NCBI GenBank assembly: GCA_019637635.1
Contig: JAHBVI010000051.1
Coordinates: 1-44,608 of the forward strand
Reading direction: 5' to 3'
Origin: Anaerolineae bacterium
Lineage (GTDB): Bacteria > Chloroflexota > Anaerolineae > Promineifilales > Promineifilaceae
Length of the DNA stretch: 44,608 nucleotides
Shown here: in pieces, positions 13,739 to 22,345 of the stretch
Numbering within the stretch: position 1 is the stretch's first letter
How the letters are laid out: each line of letters starts with the position of its first letter
Notes under the pieces: generated by a model
Database searches by the model: none
What the model was told of the DNA's origin: nothing
The model's input: only the letters and a program-made list of their open reading frames with translations
Position numbers and translations under genes: made by a program

Positions 13739-16700
13739 ATGACATCTAATGTAAGAAGAGTTTTGGTGTACGGCCGTTTAATGCTGGCCTCTGTTTTTAT
13801 CCTCCTGTTAACCGCCCTCCTATCCGGCACGCTGCCAATTCGGGCCGCGGGAAGCGTAACCCTGGCAACGTTAGGCGCGCCTTATGTTCAGGATTTTGAT
13901 ACGCTGGCGATTTCTGGTACATCGAGTTCTGTCCCTGATGGCTGGTATTTTGTCGAATCAGGCACAAATGCCAACACGACGTATACAGCCGGTACCGGTT
14001 CATCGAATACAGGTGATACCTACAGCTTTGGCGCCAGTGGCAGTTCTGAGCGCGCTTTTGGCGGGCTTCTCAGCGGCAGCCTGGTACCTACGATTGGCGC
14101 CAGTTTTACAAATAATACCGGCGCCACGATAAACGAGATTGCCATCTCATATACAGGCGAACAGTGGCGTTTAGGGGCAACAGGCCGTGTTGACCGGCTA
14201 GACTTTCAGTTGAGTACCAACGCTGATAGCCTGGCTACAGGTACGTGGGTCGATCACAATGAATTAGACTTCAATGGCCCAATTTCAGCAGGCACAGTAG
14301 GGGCGCTGGATGGAAATTCCCCCGCCAATCGTATCCCGATAAGTTATACAATCACCGGGCTGGATATTCCCGAAGGGGCCACATTTTGGATACGCTGGAC
14401 GGACTTTAATGCATCTGGGGCAGACGATGGTCTGGCGGTAGATGACTTCTCCCTTGTGCCGGGAGGAGAGGTGGTGATCAGCGAGCCGGTAATCAACGAA
14501 TTCTCAGCCAGCACGGTTGGTACCGATGTGGAATACGTGGAAATCTTTGGCGACCCAAACACCGATTACTCCGCCTATACCATCCTTGAAATTGAGGGCG
14601 ACAGTGGCGCTGCCGCTGGAACTGTAGACGAGGTAATCAGCCTGGGAACTACAGACGCAAACGGCCTCTATCTGGTCAACTTGCCAGCGAACGCTTTGGA
14701 AAATGGTTCTATTACCCTCTTGCTTGTGAAGAACTTCACCGGTGCATTAAACGATGATCTCGACACGAATAATGATGGCGTCTTCGATATCACCCCCTGG
14801 GATGTTATCGTGGACGCGGTCTCCGTGAACGACGGTGGAGCGACTGATCCAGCTTATGGCGTGCCTGTCCTCGGTGTCTCCTATGATGGTCTGCCTTTTG
14901 CCCCCGGCGGCGCGTCCCGTATTCCCGACGGGTTTGATACCGATTCCGCCAGCGACTGGGTACGCAATGACTTTGACCTGGCGGGCATTCCCGGCTTTGA
15001 GGGTACACCCGTAGTTGGCGAAGCCTACAACACACCCGGTGCAGCCAACGCCCTGGTTGTGGTAGATATGGGTAGTGTTGTCATCAGCCAGATTTATGGC
15101 GGCGGTGGTAACAGTGGTGCAACTTATACGCACGATTTCATCGAGTTGTATAACGCCACCGCCAATAGCGTTGACATTTCTGGTTGGTCGGTACAGTACG
15201 CTTCTGCTACTGGCGCAACCTGGCAGGTGACGGCGCTATCTGGTGTAATGGCGCCTGGCAGCTATTACTTGATCCAGCAGGCAGTCGGAGCAGGTGGTAC
15301 GACGCCATTGCCTACGCCAGATGCCATCGGCACGATTGCCATGTCGGCCACGGCCGGTAAAGTGGCGCTGGTCAACACCACGCCACCCCTGAGCGGTACC
15401 TGCCCTACAGGTGACGCCATTATTGATTTTGTTGGTTTTGGGAGTACGGCGAACTGTTATGAAGGCAGCGGCCCCACACCAGCGCCCAGCAATACCACAG
15501 CCGCCATCCGTCTTGGTGACGGCGCGGTGGATACAGATAACAACTCGGCTGACTTTGTGACCGGAGCGCCTAATCCTCGCAACAGCTTTGTGATTGACGA
15601 TGCGCCTTTTGTGGTCAACACGGTGCCTGTTAATGGCGCTTTAGACTTCCCGGTTAATGGGGATTTAATCGTCACCTTTAGCGAACCGGTGAACGTAGCA
15701 GGTGCCTGGTTCGATCTCGCCTGCTCCGTGAGTGGATCGGTGGCTACGGCCGTAACCGGCGGCCCCACCACCTTTACCCTGAATCCCAATGCCGACCTGG
15801 TCGCCGAGGAAACCTGCACCCTGACCATTTTCGCGGCCGGCGTCACCGATCAGGATACCAATGACCCACCCGACAACATGGAGTCGGATTTCTCAATTAG
15901 CTTCAGCGTCCTGAACGTTTGTGAGCTGGCCTACACCCCCATATACGCCATCCAGGGCAGCGGCCTGACCGCCGCCATCACCGGCGTCGTCACCACGCAG
16001 GGTGTGGTTGTTGGCGACTATGAGGGGCCTTCGCCCACGCTGCGTGGCTTCTACATTCAAGACATGACCGGCGACGGCGACCCGGCCACCTCCGACGGCA
16101 TCTTTGTTTTTAATTTTGACAACAACCACGTCAACCTGGGTGATGTTGTTCGCGTCACGGGCACGGCCGCTGAGTTTCAGGATCAGACACAAATCAGCGG
16201 TGTAACGGCCATTGCCCAATGCGGGACGGGGAGCGTCGATCCGGTAGACGTGACCATGCCCTTCCCCAGCGCCGATTACCTGGAGCGGTACGAGGGCATG
16301 TTGGTGCGCTTCCCACAGACGTTGTACGTCACCGAACATTTCCAACTTGGTCGCTTTGGGCAGGTTGTGATGTCGTCTGGCGGTCGCCTGGCCCAACCCA
16401 CCAACGTCGTCGCTCCCGGCGCGCCCGCGCTGGCCTTACAGGCCGCCAATAACCTCAACCGCCTCATTGTGGATGACGCCCTGCAAAATCAGAATCCCGA
16501 CCCGATCCTGTTCGGGCGCAGCGGCAATCCGCTGGCGGCAGCCAATACACTACGTGGCGGTGACACGGCCACCGGCATGGTGGGCATCCTCACCTATACC
16601 TGGTCGGGCAACGCTGCCAGCGGCAATGCCTACCGGCTGCGCCCGATCAATGCCCTGAACGGCGGCGTACCGGCGTTTGCGGCGGCCAATCCACGCCCAG

Positions 16701-18316
16701 ACACACCGGTTGACGTGGGCGGCGACATCAAAGTGGCCGGTTTTAACCTGCTCAACTACTTCAATACTTTCAGCGGCTGCACCAACGGCGTGGGCGGCGC
16801 GCCTACCGACTGCCGCGGCGCGGAAAACCTGACGGAGTTCAATCGCCAGTGGCCGAAGACGGTCGCCGCCATCATCGGGCTGGACGCCGATGTGCTGGGC
16901 GTGATTGAGATGGAAAATGATGGTTATGGCCCCACCAGCGCCATTCAAGACCTGGTAGACCGGCTGAACGCGGCCAGCGCGCCGGGCACCTATGCTTTCA
17001 TTGACGTAGACGCGGCCACAGGCCAGGTGAATGCCCTGGGTACAGACGCCATCAAAGTTGGTTTCATTTACCAACCGGCCAATGTGACGCCGGTGGGGGA
17101 CACGGCCGTACTTAACACCGTCGAGTTTGTCAATGGCGGCGATGGTGCGGCGCGTAACCGGCCATCATTGGCTCAGGCTTTTGCCCAAAACAGCAACGGC
17201 GCGGTCTTCATCGTCAACGTCAACCATCTCAAGAGCAAGGGCAGCGCCTGCGATATCCCTGACGCGGGCGATGGCCAGGGCGAGTGCAACATCGTGCGCA
17301 CCAACGCCGCCAACACGCTCATGGACTGGCTGGCCACAGACCCCACCGGCACGGGCGACCCCGACATCATCATCGTCGGCGACATGAACGCCTACGCCAA
17401 AGAAGACCCGATCACGGCCGTACTTAATACCGGTTTCATCAATCTGGCCGAGTCACTGCTTGGCCCCAATGCCTACTCCTACGCCTTTGATGGCCAGTGG
17501 GGTTATCTGGATCACGCCCTGACTTCGGCCAGCCTGTTTGCACAGGTGACAGGTGTGACCGAATGGCACATCAACGCCGACGAGCCAGGCGTGTTGGATT
17601 ACAACACCAACTTCAAGAGCGCCGGACAGCTTGTCAGCCTCTATGCCCCCGATCAGTTCCGCGTTTCCGATCATGACCCGGTATTGGTCGGCCTGGCGTT
17701 GAATGCGGCGCCGACGGTAGACGCTGGTGGGCCGTACATGGTAGTAGAAGGTAGTTCGGTGCTGGTCACGGCCGTTGGCTCTGACCCGGACAACGATGTG
17801 TTAACCTACGCATGGGACCTGGACAACGACGGCGTGTTTGAAACGGCCGGGCAGAACGCCACCTTCTCCGCGGCGGCGCTGACCGCTCCTGGCGTTTATA
17901 CCATTGTCGCCCGTGCCACCGACGGCGGCGGCCTGTCGGCTACCGATGAGGCCACCGTGTACGTGGTGTACAACTTCGCCGGGTTCTTCCCGCCAGTGCA
18001 GAATCTACCCGCCTTTAATGTGGTCAATGCCGGCAGCGCCATTCCCATTAAATTCAGCCTGAACGGGAACAAGGGGCTGAGCATTATCATGCCCGGATAC
18101 CCCATCTCGCAAGCCATTGCCTGTGATTCCGGCAGCCCGCAAAACGATGTGCAAGAAACGGTGAGTACCGGTAACAGCAGTCTGCAATACGACCCGGACA
18201 CGGATACCTACACCTACGTCTGGAAGACGCAGCGATCATGGCAGAACACCTGCCGTCAATTTAAGCTGGTATTAAATGACGGCACTGTTCATCTGGCGAA
18301 CTTCCGTTTCAAATAA
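13739..18316 (+). CDS. Large secreted multidomain nuclease (ExeM/NucH type)
   Basis: A 1525-residue exported protein. After a signal peptide (LMLASVFILLLTALLSGTLP) come an N-terminal beta domain, two lamin-tail-like domains (about 244-440 and 446-614), an Ig-like Big_5 domain (about 622-715) and an OB-like region (about 734-850). The endonuclease/exonuclease/phosphatase domain is at about 996-1320, with KVAGFNLLNYF, GVIEMENDGYG, VNHLKSKGSAC, IIVGDMNAYAKEDP and SDHDPVLVGL supplying catalytic Glu, Asp, Asn and His. A PKD domain (about 1322-1405) and a C-terminal PxKF-type domain follow. The layout matches extracellular nucleases that degrade DNA for nutrients. The ATG at 13739 has AAGGAG upstream; an earlier in-frame start at 13640 lacks one. 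A terminator follows. Confidence 0.92.
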   Translation: MTSNVRRVLVYGRLMLASVFILLLTALLSGTLPIRAAGSVTLATLGAPYVQDFDTLAISGTSSSVPDGWYFVESGTNANTTYTAGTGSSNTGDTYSFGASGSSERAFGGLLSGSLVPTIGASFTNNTGATINEIAISYTGEQWRLGATGRVDRLDFQLSTNADSLATGTWVDHNELDFNGPISAGTVGALDGNSPANRIPISYTITGLDIPEGATFWIRWTDFNASGADDGLAVDDFSLVPGGEVVISEPVINEFSASTVGTDVEYVEIFGDPNTDYSAYTILEIEGDSGAAAGTVDEVISLGTTDANGLYLVNLPANALENGSITLLLVKNFTGALNDDLDTNNDGVFDITPWDVIVDAVSVNDGGATDPAYGVPVLGVSYDGLPFAPGGASRIPDGFDTDSASDWVRNDFDLAGIPGFEGTPVVGEAYNTPGAANALVVVDMGSVVISQIYGGGGNSGATYTHDFIELYNATANSVDISGWSVQYASATGATWQVTALSGVMAPGSYYLIQQAVGAGGTTPLPTPDAIGTIAMSATAGKVALVNTTPPLSGTCPTGDAIIDFVGFGSTANCYEGSGPTPAPSNTTAAIRLGDGAVDTDNNSADFVTGAPNPRNSFVIDDAPFVVNTVPVNGALDFPVNGDLIVTFSEPVNVAGAWFDLACSVSGSVATAVTGGPTTFTLNPNADLVAEETCTLTIFAAGVTDQDTNDPPDNMESDFSISFSVLNVCELAYTPIYAIQGSGLTAAITGVVTTQGVVVGDYEGPSPTLRGFYIQDMTGDGDPATSDGIFVFNFDNNHVNLGDVVRVTGTAAEFQDQTQISGVTAIAQCGTGSVDPVDVTMPFPSADYLERYEGMLVRFPQTLYVTEHFQLGRFGQVVMSSGGRLAQPTNVVAPGAPALALQAANNLNRLIVDDALQNQNPDPILFGRSGNPLAAANTLRGGDTATGMVGILTYTWSGNAASGNAYRLRPINALNGGVPAFAAANPRPDTPVDVGGDIKVAGFNLLNYFNTFSGCTNGVGGAPTDCRGAENLTEFNRQWPKTVAAIIGLDADVLGVIEMENDGYGPTSAIQDLVDRLNAASAPGTYAFIDVDAATGQVNALGTDAIKVGFIYQPANVTPVGDTAVLNTVEFVNGGDGAARNRPSLAQAFAQNSNGAVFIVNVNHLKSKGSACDIPDAGDGQGECNIVRTNAANTLMDWLATDPTGTGDPDIIIVGDMNAYAKEDPITAVLNTGFINLAESLLGPNAYSYAFDGQWGYLDHALTSASLFAQVTGVTEWHINADEPGVLDYNTNFKSAGQLVSLYAPDQFRVSDHDPVLVGLALNAAPTVDAGGPYMVVEGSSVLVTAVGSDPDNDVLTYAWDLDNDGVFETAGQNATFSAAALTAPGVYTIVARATDGGGLSATDEATVYVVYNFAGFFPPVQNLPAFNVVNAGSAIPIKFSLNGNKGLSIIMPGYPISQAIACDSGSPQNDVQETVSTGNSSLQYDPDTDTYTYVWKTQRSWQNTCRQFKLVLNDGTVHLANFRFK

Positions 18317-18331
18317 CCTCAGCAGCTCGAT

Positions 18332-18363
18332 GCGGAGTGGGCATCTGAGGATGCCCACTCCGC
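18332..18363. terminator. Terminator-like hairpin after the nuclease gene
   Basis: Perfect 14-bp stem (arms 18332-18345, 18350-18363) with loop TGAG, 16 bases past the nuclease stop codon. GC-rich stem, but only a weak T-run follows. Confidence 0.65.
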
Positions 18364-18421
18364 CCATTTCAATCTACTGAATCTGGCGCCTTAATAAGCG
18401 TCTAAAAACAACTTCCCATCT

Positions 18422-18487
18422 GAGATTAGGAGACTAAGAGATTAAGAGATTGGCAATCTCCTAATCTCCCGATCTCTTAATCTCTGT
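18422..18487. repeat. Octad-repeat element E
   Basis: Units of about eight bases (GAGATTAG, GAGACTAA, GAGATTAA, GAGATTGG) are followed by complementary units (CAATCTCC, TAATCTCC, CGATCTCT, TAATCTCT). The two halves are not an exact mirror, but the sense-then-antisense plan is the same as in the heptad elements. It lies in the 304-base spacer between nuclease and antitoxin genes, which otherwise holds a terminator and the hairpin at 18556-18591. Confidence 0.65.
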
Positions 18488-18555
18488 CGGGGGAAAGTAA
18501 TAAATGGATGCTTGCTTAACATAAGAGGCGGAAGGGCATTCACCTTTTTCCGCTC

Positions 18556-18591
18556 AGACATCCGATTTCCTGAAGGAATCGGATGTCTGGT
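18556..18591. repeat. 15-bp hairpin upstream of the antitoxin-like gene
   Basis: Inverted repeat around CAGACATCCGATT with its complement AATCGGATGTCTG and a short loop. It ends about 17 bases before the -10 element of the antitoxin gene, so it may be an operator for autoregulation, the end of an upstream transcript, or a dispersed hairpin like those at 1398 and 33500. Confidence 0.5.
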
Positions 18592-18607
18592 TATAGCCAA
18601 TGTCTTG

Positions 18608-18613
18608 TATAAT
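18608..18613 (+). promoter_or_regulatory. -10 element of the antitoxin-like gene
   Basis: Consensus TATAAT lies seven bases before the ATG at 18621. Initiation at the usual distance would start the mRNA at or next to that codon, so translation may be leaderless. No clear -35 hexamer is visible. Confidence 0.5.
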
Positions 18614-18620
18614 CATGGTC

Positions 18621-18890
18621 ATGGATACATTAACACAGGAAAATACATCTGATATAGCAGCAGCATTGGCAGCCGTACAGGCCGAAATGGCTATGATCCG
18701 GCATGAACTTTCTACCATCCGGGAACTGCTGCAAAACAGACCGCTTGCCAGACCTCAGTCCACAGATAATCCAGGGCGTTTTTTTGGCATGTGGTCTGAC
18801 TTTGACGAATTGGATGAAGCAATTTTCACTGAAATCCTGGCCGAACGGTCTCATTATTTCTCATCTCGCCTAGTTGATATTGAAGATTAG
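18621..18890 (+). CDS. Antitoxin-like small protein preceding a PIN-domain toxin remnant
   Basis: An 89-residue protein beginning MDTLTQENTSDIAAALAAVQ. The first half is helical with a heptad-like pattern (AALAAVQAEMAMIRHELSTIRELL), likely a dimerising coiled coil. The second half is acidic and aromatic (MWSDFDELDEAIFTEILAE), as expected for a segment that wraps around a toxin. No DNA-binding motif is obvious. It is identified as an antitoxin mainly from its size and its place seven bases before a PIN-domain frame. The in-frame ATG at 18600 would lie before the -10 element and is not preferred. Confidence 0.55.
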   Translation: MDTLTQENTSDIAAALAAVQAEMAMIRHELSTIRELLQNRPLARPQSTDNPGRFFGMWSDFDELDEAIFTEILAERSHYFSSRLVDIED

Positions 18891-18896
18891 CACACC

Positions 18897-19321
18897 ATGC
18901 CTCCTACGATCCTGGGTCTCTTTTGACCCGGCTCTTCAGCGGTGATCCGGCTGTGACGTCGAAGGCAAACCAGCATATAGCTCTGTACGGCCGTCTCTAT
19001 ATCACCATAATTACCTATTACGAAGTATGGCGAGGTGTTCAATACAAAGCATTGAAATATCCACATTTTAAGCGGCAGTCGCAGGAAAGGGAGCAGCAAT
19101 TTCAAACGTTCTGTTACGAAAATGAAGTTTTATTGCTTGATCAACTGGCGTGTCGGCATGCTGCCGACATTTATGCTACATTGCGCCTGGGCGGAGAGCA
19201 CTATCAAGAAAATGCCGACATCTTAATCGCTGGTATTGCCCTGCCCAATAATTGCTCCATTGCTACAGAGAACATCACTCATTTCGCGGCTATGAATGGG
19301 GTACAGGTGCAGACCTGGTAG
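18897..19321 (+). pseudogene. PIN-domain (VapC-like) toxin, frameshifted at the first catalytic Asp
   Basis: The ATG at 18897 reads MPPTILGLF and stops, while the frame from 18923 continues LTRLFSGDPAV through a PIN-like domain to 19321. In VapC proteins the start is of the form xxILDTSxLTRLF; here four bases that would encode Asp-Thr are missing between ATCCTG and TCTCTTTTG. The remaining acidic positions are present: Glu in YYEVWRG, Asp in ENADILIAGIA and the terminal TENITHF segment. The protein would therefore lack the first catalytic aspartate even if a TTG start at 18923 were used. Homology to PIN ribonucleases is from motif pattern; the deletion is inferred by comparison with the family consensus. 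Confidence 0.7.
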
Positions 19322-19412
19322 CCGCTGCCTAACCTTACTGCGCAGACGGCCATTTTCGGCACCATGGCGGAAGAGTACAGGTGCAGACCTGGTAGCCGCT
19401 GCCTAACCTTAC
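19301..19412. repeat. 38-bp direct repeat at the toxin remnant 3' end
   Basis: Identical 38-bp copies at 19301-19338 and 19375-19412, spaced 74 bases start to start. The first copy includes the end of the toxin frame (ValGlnThrTrp and stop). A local duplication with no coding content; it marks recent rearrangement of this locus. Confidence 0.85.
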
Positions 19413-19461
19413 AGTTCTCTAAGATTCTACTTTATCTGCCTGCCCTATTCCGCCAGGCGAG

Positions 19462-19467
19462 TATAAT
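19462..19467 (+). promoter_or_regulatory. -10 element of the VanW gene
   Basis: TATAAT at 19462-19467, eleven bases before the ATG at 19479. Initiation at normal distance leaves a leader of only about four bases, and no ribosome-binding site is present, so a leaderless message is likely. The -35 region is not recognisable. Confidence 0.5.
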
Positions 19468-19478
19468 GCCTGCCTGTT

Positions 19479-21362
19479 ATGGATAGCACACTACCGATTT
19501 CAGCTCGACCCACAAACCGTTTGTACGCTATTGGCCTTTTTCTCATTGCGCCGATCATGGCCGTGCTGCTGCTGCTGGGCTTTACGGCCGTCACCGCTGC
19601 CGATTACCAGAGCCAGCACAGCAACCGCATCTTCACCGGCGTTTCCGCTTTAGGTGTAGACCTGAGTGGTCTGACCCAGGCCGAAGCGCAGGTGGCATTG
19701 GAACAGGCATTTTCGTATCCCCAAACGGCCGTCATCACCCTCATTGATCTCGCCACCGGCCAGGAATGGACGTACACGCCCGCTGAATTGGGGCTAACTT
19801 TTGATGCCGCGGCCATGGCTGCTGCCGCCTACGAACTGGGGCGCACTGGCGATCCCGCGGTGCGGGTGCAGGCGATGTTTGATACCTGGTATTACGGCCG
19901 TACCCTTTCCCCCCAATTCACCCTGGACGAAGCCCAACTCGACCAAAAACTGGCGGACATCGCCGCCGTCATTAACCGCGTCCCGGCCAATGCTTCCTTG
20001 AACATTGCCGATGGTTCAGCCGATTATACCGCCGGGCAGTACGGCCGTTTGCTGGATACCGCCGACGCCCGCCAACGGCTGCTGCCCGCCCTCACCCAAT
20101 TCCGCGAAGCCGAACTGGAATTGCTGGTGCATCAAACGGCGCCGGCCATTGCCGATGCCGGCGACAGCGCCGCCCAAATTCAACAGTTGATCGGCAGCCC
20201 CATCACCTTTTACCTGCAAGCGCCGCTGGATGAACTGGATTTGCAGCCCATCACCCTCTCCGCCGCCGACCTGAGCGCCTGGCTGCGCGTGGAAATGCAT
20301 GAGGACGGCAGTGGCGTGATGCAGCACCAGGCGTTTCTGGATGAAAACGCCGTCCGCCACTGGCTGCGCCAATACGAAGACGACCTGTACCGTGAGCCGG
20401 TGAACGCCCGCTTCTATTTTGATGATGCCACCGAAGAACTGGTATTGGTAGCGCCGCATATCAACGGCCGTGAACTGGACATCGAAGCCACCATTGCCCA
20501 ATTGCAGGCCCAGGTCGGGTCGCCCAACCGCTCCGTCCCCTTTGTGGTACGCGATATTGTGCCGGTGGCACATTCGGGAGCGACGGCCGTGGATTTGGGC
20601 ATTACCGAACTCATTACCCAAAGCACCACCTGGTTCTATGGCTCCACCCCCGCCCGAAAACACAACATTGCCACCGCTGCCGCCAACTTCTACGGCATCG
20701 TCATCGCCCCCTACGAAGAGTTCAGCTTCAACAAATATCTGGGCAGCATCTCCGAAGCCGACGGTTACGAAGAAGGGTTCATCATCATTGACGGCCTGAC
20801 CATCAAAGGGGTGGGCGGCGGCATTTGCCAGGTGAGTACCACCCTGTACCAGACCGCCTTTTTTGGCGGCTATCCCATCACCGAACGGCTGCCGCATGGC
20901 TACATGCTTGGCTACTACCGCGATGGCGCCGGGCATGGCATGGATGCCACCGTCTACTCTCCGCTGGTAGATATGAAGTTCATCAACAACACACCCTACC
21001 ACCTGCTCATTGAAAATTATTACGATACCGAACACGAGGCGCTGACCTTCAAATTTTACAGCACCAGCCTGGGGCGGCGCGTAGAGAAGGAACTACTGCC
21101 CTGGCAAAATGTGGTACCCGCCGTCCAGGAAGACTCCTGGGTGTTTGATGAAACCTTAGAGCCAGGTACGGTGGTGCAGGTAGACTGGGCCACCGAGGGC
21201 GCAGATGTCACCGTCACCCGCATTGTCTATAACCGGGACGGCGTCCCCCTCTATGGCCCCATCGAATACTTCAACAGCCGCTACCTGCCGGTCGGCAATG
21301 TCTACCACTACGGCCCCGGCGTGGAGCCTTATGATTACTCGAAAGTACCGAGGAATCGGTGA
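19479..21362 (+). CDS. VanW-family protein with peptidoglycan-binding-like domains
   Basis: A 627-residue membrane-anchored protein. A single N-terminal hydrophobic helix (AIGLFLIAPIMAVLLLLGF) is followed by two putative peptidoglycan-binding-4 domains (about 50-260 and 260-370, beginning with GVSALGVDLSGLTQAEAQVAL). The C-terminal VanW domain (about 390-560) carries RKHNIATAAANFYGIVIAP, GGGICQVSTTLYQTAFFGG and LPHGYMLGYYRDGAGHGMDATV. VanW was named from glycopeptide-resistance clusters, but its biochemical role is unclear; wide occurrence suggests a general cell-wall function. No other van genes are nearby, so resistance should not be assumed. It converges with the HlyIII gene; hairpin element G is between them. 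Confidence 0.92.
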   Translation: MDSTLPISARPTNRLYAIGLFLIAPIMAVLLLLGFTAVTAADYQSQHSNRIFTGVSALGVDLSGLTQAEAQVALEQAFSYPQTAVITLIDLATGQEWTYTPAELGLTFDAAAMAAAAYELGRTGDPAVRVQAMFDTWYYGRTLSPQFTLDEAQLDQKLADIAAVINRVPANASLNIADGSADYTAGQYGRLLDTADARQRLLPALTQFREAELELLVHQTAPAIADAGDSAAQIQQLIGSPITFYLQAPLDELDLQPITLSAADLSAWLRVEMHEDGSGVMQHQAFLDENAVRHWLRQYEDDLYREPVNARFYFDDATEELVLVAPHINGRELDIEATIAQLQAQVGSPNRSVPFVVRDIVPVAHSGATAVDLGITELITQSTTWFYGSTPARKHNIATAAANFYGIVIAPYEEFSFNKYLGSISEADGYEEGFIIIDGLTIKGVGGGICQVSTTLYQTAFFGGYPITERLPHGYMLGYYRDGAGHGMDATVYSPLVDMKFINNTPYHLLIENYYDTEHEALTFKFYSTSLGRRVEKELLPWQNVVPAVQEDSWVFDETLEPGTVVQVDWATEGADVTVTRIVYNRDGVPLYGPIEYFNSRYLPVGNVYHYGPGVEPYDYSKVPRNR

Positions 21363-21363
21363 T

Positions 21364-21422
21364 TCGTAATCCGTAACCCGTAATCCGTAATCCGATAACG
21401 GTTCACGGATAACGGATAATGG
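21364..21422. repeat. Heptad-repeat hairpin G
   Basis: Four 7-bp units of the form CGTAATC face four complementary units (ATAACGG, TTCACGG, ATAACGG, ATAATGG). Pairing is imperfect, with about one mismatch per unit. It lies exactly between two convergent genes, and its right half encodes the last residues (GAIIRYP) of the HlyIII protein. Confidence 0.72.
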
Positions 21423-22083
21423 CCCCCAGCGGTAACAAAAACACCAAAATCGTCACAAAATGGGTCGCGCTGCCGCCCATCACAAACAGGTGCCAGATGG
21501 CATGGTTGTATGGGATGCGCTCGCCGACGTAGAAGATGACGCCGGCTGTGTAAAATAATCCCCCCAACATAATGCCAAACAAGCCCCAGGCGGGCATGAC
21601 CACCATCATCTGCCGGAAAGCGATCACACACATCCAGCCCATCACCAGGTACCCCACCGTGGCCCATTTCTCATAACGCCCAATAAAAAACAGCTTGAAG
21701 GTAATACCCAACAGGGCCATTGTCCACACCACCGCCAGCAGCGTCAGCCCTACCGCGTCGCGCATTTTAATCAGGAGAAACGGGGTGTACGTCCCGGCAA
21801 TGAGCAGGTACACGGCCGTATGGTCCATCACCCGAAGTACCTGCTTCCACCGCGGCCGTTGGATGCCATGATACAGCGTCGAAGCCAGATACAAAAACAG
21901 CAGACAGCCGCCATACACCGTAAAACTCAGCACCTGCCAGCCATCGCCATATAGCAGCGCCAATGAGACCAGCACGGCTATGCCCACCGCCGCCAGCACA
22001 CTGCCCACGCCATGCGTCACACTGTTGATCAGTTCTTCTTTGAATGAGTAAAAACCGGTTTGAGGGGACGGCCGTTGCCACAT
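21403..22083 (-). CDS. Hemolysin III / TrhA-family seven-helix membrane protein
   Basis: A 226-residue integral membrane protein with about seven hydrophobic helices. The family's conserved polar residues are present: ELINSVTHGVGSVLAAVG near the start, ASTLYHGI, MDHTAVYLLIAGTYTPF and NHAIWHLFVMGGSATHF; the Ser, His and Asp positions form the presumed zinc site shared with PAQR receptors. Related bacterial proteins have been linked to membrane-lipid homeostasis; the name hemolysin does not prove a lytic role. ATG at 22083 has AAGG eight bases upstream; earlier GTG (22101) and ATG (22089) codons are alternatives. Confidence 0.88.
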   Translation of the reverse strand: MWQRPSPQTGFYSFKEELINSVTHGVGSVLAAVGIAVLVSLALLYGDGWQVLSFTVYGGCLLFLYLASTLYHGIQRPRWKQVLRVMDHTAVYLLIAGTYTPFLLIKMRDAVGLTLLAVVWTMALLGITFKLFFIGRYEKWATVGYLVMGWMCVIAFRQMMVVMPAWGLFGIMLGGLFYTAGVIFYVGERIPYNHAIWHLFVMGGSATHFVTILVFLLPLGAIIRYP

Positions 22084-22185
22084 ACGCATCACCTTGAACA
22101 CACCATGATCTGTATTTTTTTGCCGCCTGACGTCTTATTCTTGTGCATACGTCAGATTTCAGGTTTGAAAAGTGATTGCCTGATT

Positions 22186-22214
22186 TTGAAACCTTTTGTT
22201 ACCTTTTAGATTAT
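22186..22214 (+). promoter_or_regulatory. Candidate promoter of the sigma factor gene
   Basis: TTGAAA (22186-22191) and GATTAT (22209-22214) are 17 bases apart. The -10 hexamer matches the consensus at four of six positions. About 120 bases of leader would precede the sigma factor ATG, including one arm of the dispersed CAGACCTGACAGGTTT hairpin at 22281-22296. Confidence 0.4.
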
Positions 22215-22345
22215 ATACCCGGTAGTGATGAATTTTCTAAACATCGCACCCACATGAATGATAGGTGAGCGGTAAACGTTCAGACCTGACAGGTTTCCAG
22301 AGGGACAAATACGCCTATTACATGACCGGGAGACGAGGACATAAG

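Noticed and set aside
18923..19321. Intact toxin gene starting at TTG 18923
   Set aside because: This start would omit the N-terminal strand and first catalytic Asp of a PIN domain, and the natural ATG at 18897 is seven bases after the antitoxin stop in another frame. A broken gene explains this better.
19301..19412. Possible structured RNA or tRNA-like sequence in the 38-bp direct repeat region
   Set aside because: No cloverleaf or conserved T-loop can be folded, and one copy is the coding end of the toxin frame. It is a simple local duplication.
20016..21035. Minus-strand frame of 339 codons
   Set aside because: Antisense to the VanW domain, which has clear conserved motifs on the plus strand; no motif in this frame.
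19479..21362. Glycopeptide resistance locus suggested by VanW
   Set aside because: No vanH, vanA, vanX or two-component genes are nearby; VanW domains are widespread outside resistance clusters.
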